DNA of 6,180 bases from an uncultured Bifidobacterium sp. (GTDB lineage: Bacteria > Actinomycetota > Actinomycetes > Actinomycetales > Bifidobacteriaceae): NCBI RefSeq assembly GCF_959020145.1, contig NZ_CAUEQY010000054.1:1-6180 (forward strand), given 5' to 3'. Under the pieces are notes generated by a model, which was given only the letters and a program-made list of their open reading frames with translations, was not told the origin of the DNA and ran no database searches. Positions 1-6,180 of this stretch are shown in pieces. The translations under genes were made by a program, and so were the position numbers. Each line of letters starts with the position of its first letter. Positions within the stretch are counted from its first letter, which is position 1.

Positions 1-1
1 G

Positions 2-868
2 CGTTCCGCAATGGAATCGCTCATTGAGGATTACGAACACGTGCTGTCTCGATTCCGCAATGATTCGCTGATTGCGGCGATCGGCAAGGCCGAGCATGGC
101 GGAAGTTTCGATTTTCCGGATTGGTGCGCGCCGCTGTTCGATCTGTACGATGCGCTATTTTCCGCCACTTCCGGCGCGATTGATCCGTGCGTCGGCGAGG
201 ATTTGACCCGACTTGGATACGATGCGTCGCTGAGTTTCACGGTTACGCAAGATGCGCCCGAACATTTGGGCGCATTGCGCGGACGCGCCGTTTGGGGACG
301 CGATGTGACCCGCCACGGAACCACATTGGTAACGCATGAGCCGGTGCAGTTGGATTTCGGCGCCTGCGGCAAAGGCTATCTCGTCGATCTGCTCGGGCGC
401 ATGCTGCAGTCGTCACAATTCGTGATTGATGCGGGAGGTGATTTGCTGATTCATACGGAACAGCCTATTTCCGTCGCACTTGAGGATCCGGAAGATCAGT
501 CCCACGCAATCGGAATCGCACATATTGCGAACGGAGCGTTGTGCGCAAGCGCACCCAGCCGACGCCATTGGAACGTGGCAGTCAACGAGCGCACCCAAAT
601 CGCCATTCATCATCTGCTCAATGCCATCGACGGACTGCCCACGCAACAAACCGAAGCCAGCTGGGCATACGTTCCAGCAAACGCAACGCTCAATCTTGCA
701 CGCGACTACCCCACCGCCGTTGCGGACGGCCTGGCCACGGCCCTGTTCGTTTCCGACGTAGCACAACTGCAACGCACGTTCGATTTCACATACGCAACAT
801 TGGACGAATCCCGCCAAATCGCAGTCAGCCGCAACTTCCCGGCCGAACTCTTCCTGCGATCCGCATAA
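2..868 (+). CDS. apbE: ApbE-family FAD:protein FMN transferase, 5' partial
   Basis: The product probably moves FMN from FAD onto a Thr/Ser of a target flavoprotein, a Mg2+-dependent reaction typical of ApbE/Ftp proteins. The frame is open to the window edge before the ATG at 11, and family members usually run longer, so the true start is probably upstream. Residues below are counted from that ATG. ApbE landmarks in order are SRF (13-15), SGAIDP (54-59), DFGACGKGYLVD (115-126), DAGGD (140-144), CASAPSRRHW (178-187) and VADGLATALF (237-246). Asp239 and Thr243 match the metal-binding D...T of the family. The usual DPxTG segment is replaced by HLLNAIDGLP (201-210), a divergence probably typical of this subfamily. 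No acceptor flavoprotein lies in the window. The gene ends with TAA and converges on the ABC exporter operon. The family call is firm; the acceptor protein and cellular location are unknown. Confidence 0.88.
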   Translation, partial: RSAMESLIEDYEHVLSRFRNDSLIAAIGKAEHGGSFDFPDWCAPLFDLYDALFSATSGAIDPCVGEDLTRLGYDASLSFTVTQDAPEHLGALRGRAVWGRDVTRHGTTLVTHEPVQLDFGACGKGYLVDLLGRMLQSSQFVIDAGGDLLIHTEQPISVALEDPEDQSHAIGIAHIANGALCASAPSRRHWNVAVNERTQIAIHHLLNAIDGLPTQQTEASWAYVPANATLNLARDYPTAVADGLATALFVSDVAQLQRTFDFTYATLDESRQIAVSRNFPAELFLRSA

Positions 869-885
869 CAGCCGAATACCAGCCG

Positions 886-922
886 AAATAAACAAAGACC
901 GCACGCCTTTGGGGACGTGCGG
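886..922 (-). terminator. Intrinsic terminator of the ABC exporter operon
   Basis: Read on the minus strand, a perfect 7-bp GC-rich stem CCGCACG/CGTGCGG (arms 916-922 and 899-905) encloses a 10-nt loop. It is followed by the T-rich run TCTTTGTTTATTT (about 897-885). It begins about 32 nt after the exporter stop codon, the right place for Rho-independent termination. On the plus strand the same stem is followed by CTCCTGTG, which is not T-rich, so it would serve the convergent apbE transcript only weakly. Confidence 0.8.
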
Positions 923-953
923 CTCCTGTGAATCAGCCAGCCAAAACGGCGAA

Positions 954-2786
954 TCAGTCGGTGAGGGCGAACTGGCTGTTGTAAATGTCGGCGTAGAAAC
1001 CGCCTTTGGCGAGCAGCTCCTCATGCGTACCGCTTTCCACGATGTCGCCATGGTTCATGACCAAAATCATGTCCGCATCGCGGATGGTGGACAGGCGATG
1101 CGCGATCACGAACGACGTACGGTCCACGGTCAGCGCGTCCATGGCCTTCTGAATCAGCTCTTCCGTACGCGTATCGACCGAAGAGGTGGCCTCGTCGAGA
1201 ATCAGAATCGGCGCATCCTCAACCATGGCTCGCGCAATGGTGAGCAACTGCTTCTGACCCTGCGAAAGCGTGGCCTTGTCGTCAAGCACTGTGTCATAGC
1301 CATTCGGCAGCGACATGATGTAGTGATGCAGACCCACGGCCTTGCATGCGTCCTCGATCTGCTTGTCGGTGACGCCCGGCTTCGAATACGCAATGTTTTC
1401 ACGCACTGTTCCATGGAACACCCACGTATCCTGCAATACCATGGAGAACTGGTCATGCACGTTCCAGCGTGGCACGGACTTCGTATCCACACCATCAATC
1501 GCAATCGAACCGCCCGAAATCTCATAGAAACGCATCAGTAGATTCACCATCGTGGTCTTGCCGGCACCGGTCGGACCAACAATCGCAACCTTCTGACCGG
1601 ACTTCACCGAAGCGGAGAAATCGTTGATGATCGTCTTGCTCGGATCGTAACCGAACTTCACATGACTGAACTCAACGTCACCGCGCACCGGTTTGCCGTT
1701 CACGCCGAGCAGCGCCTGCTTGTCGGATTCGTCGGCCATCTCCGGCTCTTCAAGGAAGCTGAACACGCGCTCGGAAGCGGCCGCGCAACGCTGCAGGTTC
1801 TGGAATGCCTGCGCGAACTGGGAAAGCGGCTGGGTGAACAGTCGAATGTACATCATGAACGCAACGATCACACCAAACTCGATCTTGCCATCCATCGCAA
1901 GCACAGCGCCAACCACGCACACAACCACGTAGCCGAAATTGCCGACGAAATTCATCAACGGCATCATCAGGCCGGAAAGGAACTGGCTCTTCCATCCCGA
2001 ATCGTACAAATCGCCGTTGTACTTTTCGAACGCGCGAATCGAATCAGCCTCGCCGCAATACGCCTTGACCACGGTGTGGCCGGCGTACATCTCTTCGACG
2101 TGACCGTTGACATCGCCCAATGCGATCTGCTGACGGGAGAAGTACTTCTGCGAAACCTTCATGATTGCGCCCATGATGAGCAGGCCAACCAGGCTGGAAG
2201 CGATGGCGCACACCGTCATAATCACATTGTTGTAGAACATCATGATGAGCGCGCCCACGAACAGCGTGACCGACGTGATCAGCGAGCCGACCGACTGGCC
2301 GAGCGTCTGGCCGATGGCGTCCACATCGTTGGTGATGCGGCTGAGCACATCGCCGTAGCTGACCTTGTCGAAATACTTGAGCGGCAGCTTGTTGATCTTC
2401 ACGCTGATGGCTTCGCGCAGCTCCTGTGCGGTGCGCTGCGTGACGTTCGCCATCATCCAGCTTTGCACGTAGCACAGCACCGCGTACCCCACATACAGCG
2501 CCACCAGCAGCCATGCGATGTGCGTGACCGCGTCCATGTCGATCGCACCGAGCACCGGCTTGCCATTGACTAGCGCAGGCAGGCCTTTGGCGATCTCGTT
2601 GGTCATGTCCTTGAGCTTGTCCGGACCGACGATCTGGCATACCGTGCCGATCGCGCCCAATACGAGCGCCACAATGATGGCGGGAATGTAGTGGCGGCAG
2701 AAATGCACCAGTTTCTTCATCACACCACCGAAATCCTGCGGTTTTTCAACGGCTCCGCGGCCGCGTCCCATAGGTCCTCCTGGCAT
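954..2786 (-). CDS. ABC exporter half-transporter, catalytically intact subunit (multidrug type)
   Basis: This 610-residue protein is a full-length half-transporter with an N-terminal membrane domain and a C-terminal ATPase domain. Hydrophobic segments lie near residues 32-53, 88-110, 166-186, 188-209, 271-298 and 303-325, giving the six helices of an ABCB-like exporter. EEMYAGHTVVKAY (231-243) is the usual intracellular-loop motif. The NBD shows an A-loop Tyr380, Walker A GPTGAGKT (404-411), Q-loop Gln452, Walker B ILILDE with catalytic Glu532, D-loop SSVD (535-538) and switch His563. The signature is LSQGQ (507-511), not LSGGQ, as in TM288-like partners. It follows the upstream exporter gene by one nucleotide (TGA-T-ATG), so it is almost certainly co-transcribed and translationally coupled; GAGGG lies 8 nt before this ATG. 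A second ATG at 2771 has a perfect AGGAGG 4 nt upstream, so a 605-residue form is possible. Substrate unknown; drug or lipid-like export is the family expectation. Confidence 0.93.
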   Translation of the reverse strand: MPGGPMGRGRGAVEKPQDFGGVMKKLVHFCRHYIPAIIVALVLGAIGTVCQIVGPDKLKDMTNEIAKGLPALVNGKPVLGAIDMDAVTHIAWLLVALYVGYAVLCYVQSWMMANVTQRTAQELREAISVKINKLPLKYFDKVSYGDVLSRITNDVDAIGQTLGQSVGSLITSVTLFVGALIMMFYNNVIMTVCAIASSLVGLLIMGAIMKVSQKYFSRQQIALGDVNGHVEEMYAGHTVVKAYCGEADSIRAFEKYNGDLYDSGWKSQFLSGLMMPLMNFVGNFGYVVVCVVGAVLAMDGKIEFGVIVAFMMYIRLFTQPLSQFAQAFQNLQRCAAASERVFSFLEEPEMADESDKQALLGVNGKPVRGDVEFSHVKFGYDPSKTIINDFSASVKSGQKVAIVGPTGAGKTTMVNLLMRFYEISGGSIAIDGVDTKSVPRWNVHDQFSMVLQDTWVFHGTVRENIAYSKPGVTDKQIEDACKAVGLHHYIMSLPNGYDTVLDDKATLSQGQKQLLTIARAMVEDAPILILDEATSSVDTRTEELIQKAMDALTVDRTSFVIAHRLSTIRDADMILVMNHGDIVESGTHEELLAKGGFYADIYNSQFALTD

Positions 2787-2787
2787 A

Positions 2788-4755
<1,968 letters not shown>

Positions 4756-4763
4756 GCTTGGAT

Positions 4764-4770
4764 TCCTTCT
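4764..4770 (-). promoter_or_regulatory. Ribosome binding site fixing the exporter start
   Basis: AGAAGGA on the minus strand lies 8 nt before the ATG at 4755. It decides in favour of this start over the upstream in-frame TTG at 4818. Confidence 0.8.
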
Positions 4771-4812
4771 CTTGTGTTGCGTTTGAAGTTTTTGCGATTG
4801 ATGGATTGGTTG

Positions 4813-4833
4813 GATCAACTACATGAGTTGATC
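4813..4833 (-). promoter_or_regulatory. Leader inverted repeat upstream of the exporter genes
   Basis: A perfect 8-bp inverted repeat, GATCAACT (4813-4820) and AGTTGATC (4826-4833), is separated by the five bases ACATG. It lies 58 nt upstream of the exporter start codon. It could be a 5'-leader hairpin or a second, downstream operator for a dimeric regulator. The transcript after it is not T-rich, so it is not a terminator-type attenuator. The repeat is seen directly; the role is inferred. Confidence 0.5.
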
Positions 4834-4868
4834 GAATTGCGATTAATGATTTACATAAGTCCTATTGA

Positions 4869-4908
4869 ATTGTCTTACGATATTTAATTACTTATAGTGT
4901 AAGACAAT
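4869..4908 (-). promoter_or_regulatory. Candidate MarR operator and promoter of the exporter operon
   Basis: A perfect 10-bp inverted repeat, ATTGTCTTAC (4869-4878) and GTAAGACAAT (4899-4908), flanks a 20-bp A+T-rich spacer. A nested, tighter palindrome TTAC-N7-GTAA spans 4888-4902, a size closer to the 15-20 bp operators usual for MarR dimers. The best -10-like hexamer is TATAAG on the minus strand (4891-4896, five of six to consensus), inside the spacer, but no good -35 sits 16-18 bp before it. If used, it would give a leader of about 130 nt. Binding here would block transcription of the pump genes. The repeat is certain; its link to the neighbouring regulator and the exact promoter are inferences. 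Confidence 0.6.
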
Positions 4909-4927
4909 CTCATATTTCTGTGTATTT

Positions 4928-4949
4928 GCTGAGAGCGATTCTTCTCAGC
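4928..4949. repeat. Inverted repeat with 7-bp arms between marR and the exporter genes
   Basis: GCTGAGA (4928-4934) and TCTCAGC (4943-4949) are perfectly complementary around an 8-base loop. It lies about 110 nt after the marR stop and about 20 bp upstream of the main operator candidate. It is followed by AAATACAC on the minus strand, so it lacks the T-run of an intrinsic terminator. It may be a transcript hairpin or another protein-binding site. Confidence 0.45.
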
Positions 4950-4974
4950 TCGGTCGCGCGGCCAACATATACCA

Positions 4975-5019
4975 TTCGCGACACACTCGAGGCCGTTTGG
5001 CCAAGCTTACAGTCGCGAA
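4975..5019. repeat. Compound stem-loop downstream of marR
   Basis: Perfect 8-bp arms TTCGCGAC (4975-4982) and GTCGCGAA (5012-5019) enclose a 29-base loop. That loop contains a smaller hairpin, GGCC-GTTT-GGCC (4991-5002). It starts about 40 nt after the marR stop codon. It has no T-run on either strand, so it is not a standard terminator; it could protect the 3' end of the marR message or serve as a processing site. Confidence 0.45.
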
Positions 5020-5058
5020 CGGCACATGTGAGGCGCACGCTTACGTGGTAGGCAGTCC

Positions 5059-5553
5059 CTACGCAGGATCTTCAGATTCGGCTTTTGCGAAGGCTTGCTT
5101 TACTTCTTCGGCGGTGGGGCGGGGCTGGCCAGGGATGCAGATGGTCACGTATGTGGCAAATTCCTCGGTAAGATCCACGAATTCGCGCGTGCGACGCTCC
5201 CCCATCTGCGAAAAGACCCAGCAGACGGCGTCGCGCATATCCTCGCGCTGCTGCTTGGCCTTCGCCCGCCCCTGCTCGGTAAGATTCACATGCACAATGC
5301 GTCGGTCGTTGGGATCGACCTCACGCTCGATCAGACCCTTTTTTTCCAACGCAGCCAACAGCGTGGAAATCCTGCCCGACGTGACCTTCAACGCGGTAGC
5401 CAACTGCGAGGGCGTTTGCGCGCCCTTGAACTCAAGCTCGCGAATAATGAATGGCTCGCCCTTGGAATCACGCGACATCGCCTGCTGCATCTGAGACTTC
5501 TTACCCCAGACCACTTTCATCAGCTTGTCAAACGACTCCCGCTCGAAGCCCAC
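5059..5553 (-). CDS. MarR-family transcriptional regulator
   Basis: This 164-residue protein has the usual MarR size and fold: an N-terminal helical dimerisation part, a winged helix-turn-helix (about residues 34-95) and C-terminal helices. TPSQLATALKVTSGRIS (47-63) is the helix-turn-helix with its recognition helix. The following helix runs through LEKKGLIERE (69-78), and DPNDRR (80-85) is the family's hallmark wing motif, leading into VHVNLTEQG. The start is GTG at 5553, supported by GAGG 6 nt upstream (5560-5563) on the minus strand; the first internal ATG is 11 codons later with no comparable site. It lies 303 bp upstream of, and in the same direction as, the exporter pair, so it is probably the pump's ligand-responsive repressor and perhaps its own. 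It contains one cysteine inside the helical region (Cys111) and a second candidate at 139, so redox sensing is possible but not shown. Confidence 0.9.
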   Translation of the reverse strand: MGFERESFDKLMKVVWGKKSQMQQAMSRDSKGEPFIIRELEFKGAQTPSQLATALKVTSGRISTLLAALEKKGLIEREVDPNDRRIVHVNLTEQGRAKAKQQREDMRDAVCWVFSQMGERRTREFVDLTEEFATYVTICIPGQPRPTAEEVKQAFAKAESEDPA

Positions 5554-5583
5554 GCTTCACCTCGCCTTATTCGATGCCCATCA

Positions 5584-5614
5584 GTTATGTCTCGATAATA
5601 TCTTTTACTGTAAA
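5584..5614 (-). promoter_or_regulatory. Candidate marR promoter with two short palindromes
   Basis: On the minus strand TTTACA (5609-5614, five of six to the -35 consensus) is followed after 19 bp by CATAAC (5584-5589), a weak -10. That would start transcription about 25 nt before the GTG. Two perfect short palindromes overlap this region: TTTACTGTAAA (5604-5614) and GATAATATC (5594-5602). Their centres are 11 bp apart, about one helical turn. This suits binding of a regulator on one face, possibly autoregulation by MarR. The promoter match is modest. Confidence 0.3.
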
Positions 5615-5672
5615 CATTTTTTCGATCGCAACGTGCAAGTACAGGAAAACGCCCAAAAAAAGGAAACGATAA

Positions 5673-6180
5673 TCAGCAAGGAAGCATCGCAAGCTCTTCT
5701 TGAGTGAGCTGAAGTTGCGTTGCAGCGAAGGAATCGTTGATTTCCTGCGGATTGCGAGCGCTGGGAATGGTGAACAGACGTTCGTAACGGGTCAATTCCC
5801 ACGCCAGCACCACACGCTGGTAGGAGCAACCACGTTGCGCGGCAACCGTGCGGAACGGATCGTACGCGCTCTGATCGAACGTATCGAGGAATCCGCCGAG
5901 CGGCGACCAACAGACGAAAGCGAGCCCCAATTCGGCGCAATGCTCCATCGTATGTTCCGGATCGGGATGCGACGGCGAGAACTGGTTTTGCACGGCGACC
6001 AAGCCGCTGCCGATAATGCCGCGCGCAAGATCGATCTGCTCGTTATTCACACGGGAGATGCCCGCATATTTGATCACGCCTTCGTCGAGCAGCTGCTTCA
6101 ACGCGCCGCATTGGTCTTCGTAAGGCACCGCGGGATCGGGGCCATGCGAATACAACAGGTCGAGCGTATCGACGCCCAAG
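5673..6180 (-). CDS. Aldo/keto reductase, N-terminus outside the window
   Basis: The open frame reaches the window edge without a convincing start, so this is roughly the C-terminal half of an NADPH-dependent aldo/keto reductase. These enzymes reduce aldehydes and ketones in the cytoplasm using a TIM barrel. Counting from the first complete codon at the edge, LLYSHGPD (8-15) carries the family's catalytic-tetrad His12, and GVIKYAGIS (34-42) is the typical strand-4 region. VQNQFSPSHPD (63-73) matches the xQxEYS strand, CWSPLGGFL (90-98) the PLGGG-type strand, and IPSARNPQEINDS (138-150) the cofactor phosphate-binding region. The catalytic Asp, Tyr and Lys would lie in the missing N-terminal part. 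It ends with TGA, 119 bp before marR on the same strand. No clear stem precedes the T-run after its stop, so read-through into marR is possible. Substrate cannot be assigned. Confidence 0.88.
   Translation of the reverse strand, partial: LGVDTLDLLYSHGPDPAVPYEDQCGALKQLLDEGVIKYAGISRVNNEQIDLARGIIGSGLVAVQNQFSPSHPDPEHTMEHCAELGLAFVCWSPLGGFLDTFDQSAYDPFRTVAAQRGCSYQRVVLAWELTRYERLFTIPSARNPQEINDSFAATQLQLTQEELAMLPC

Larger units (their letters stand above)
4756..5058. other. Intergenic control region between marR and the exporter operon
   Basis: This 303-base gap holds no convincing gene on either strand. The part nearest the exporter genes (about 4790-4920) is markedly A+T-rich compared with the flanking coding DNA, as expected for a promoter and leader. 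It contains four clear inverted repeats (4813-4833, 4869-4908, 4928-4949, 4975-5019), listed separately. No T-run follows any of them, so no intrinsic terminator separates marR from the exporter genes. Read-through from marR is therefore possible in addition to a dedicated promoter. Confidence 0.7.

Noticed and set aside
1662..2573. A 303-codon open frame on the plus strand
   Set aside because: It is antisense to the downstream exporter gene, has a biased His/Ala/Arg/Val composition and no recognisable motif.
4756..4818. A 21-residue N-terminal extension of the upstream exporter subunit from TTG at 4818
   Set aside because: The extension is polar, lacks a good ribosome site and overlaps the leader hairpin; AGAAGGA at ideal spacing supports the ATG at 4755.
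4756..5058. Riboswitch, tRNA or small RNA in the gap
   Set aside because: I see no cloverleaf, no known riboswitch core and no terminator-antiterminator pair; the repeats fit protein-binding sites or simple hairpins.
5036..5062. Small stems CACG/CGTG and GTAGG/CCTAC at the end of marR
   Set aside because: Arms of 4-5 bp are expected by chance in G+C-rich DNA, and one overlaps the stop codon.
5655..5703. Possible terminator after the aldo/keto reductase (T7 run on the minus strand at 5655-5661)
   Set aside because: Only a weak stem of about 5 bp (GCGAT/ATCGT, with one G-T pair) precedes the T-run, spanning the stop codon; this is not enough to call a terminator.

Overview
The window looks like chromosomal DNA from a high-G+C Gram-positive bacterium, most likely Bifidobacterium or a close relative. 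This rests on the G/C-rich third codon positions, the style of the ABC exporter pair and ApbE protein, and strong GGAGG-type ribosome binding sites. The genus is an inference from recall; no search was run.

Layout: (1) positions 2-868, plus strand: the C-terminal part of an ApbE-type FAD:protein FMN transferase whose N-terminus lies before the window. (2) 886-922: an intrinsic terminator for minus-strand transcription in the short gap between the two convergent units. (3) 954-4755, minus strand: two adjacent genes, one nucleotide apart, for a heterodimeric type IV (ABCB-like) ABC exporter. The upstream gene (2788-4755) has a degenerate nucleotide-binding domain and the downstream gene (954-2786) a catalytically intact one, the asymmetric arrangement known from TM287/TM288, LmrCD and BmrCD. 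(4) 4756-5058: a 303-base gap with four good inverted repeats, including a perfect 10-bp one that is the best operator candidate for the exporter operon. (5) 5059-5553, minus strand: a MarR-family regulator with a GTG start. (6) 5554-5672: a short A+T-rich gap with the putative marR promoter. (7) 5673-6180, minus strand: the C-terminal part of an aldo/keto reductase that continues beyond the window.

The central module is a MarR regulator directly upstream of, and co-oriented with, a two-gene multidrug-type efflux pump. The simplest model is that MarR represses the pump (and perhaps itself) and is released by a small toxic ligand, possibly a drug, phenolic or bile compound; the ligand and substrate cannot be read from the sequence. 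The ApbE and aldo/keto reductase fragments are probably unrelated neighbours. I see no mobile element, CRISPR array, RNA gene or clearly new system. The items most worth a second look are the inverted-repeat-rich leader upstream of the pump genes and an unusual insertion of about 40 residues in the degenerate NBD.
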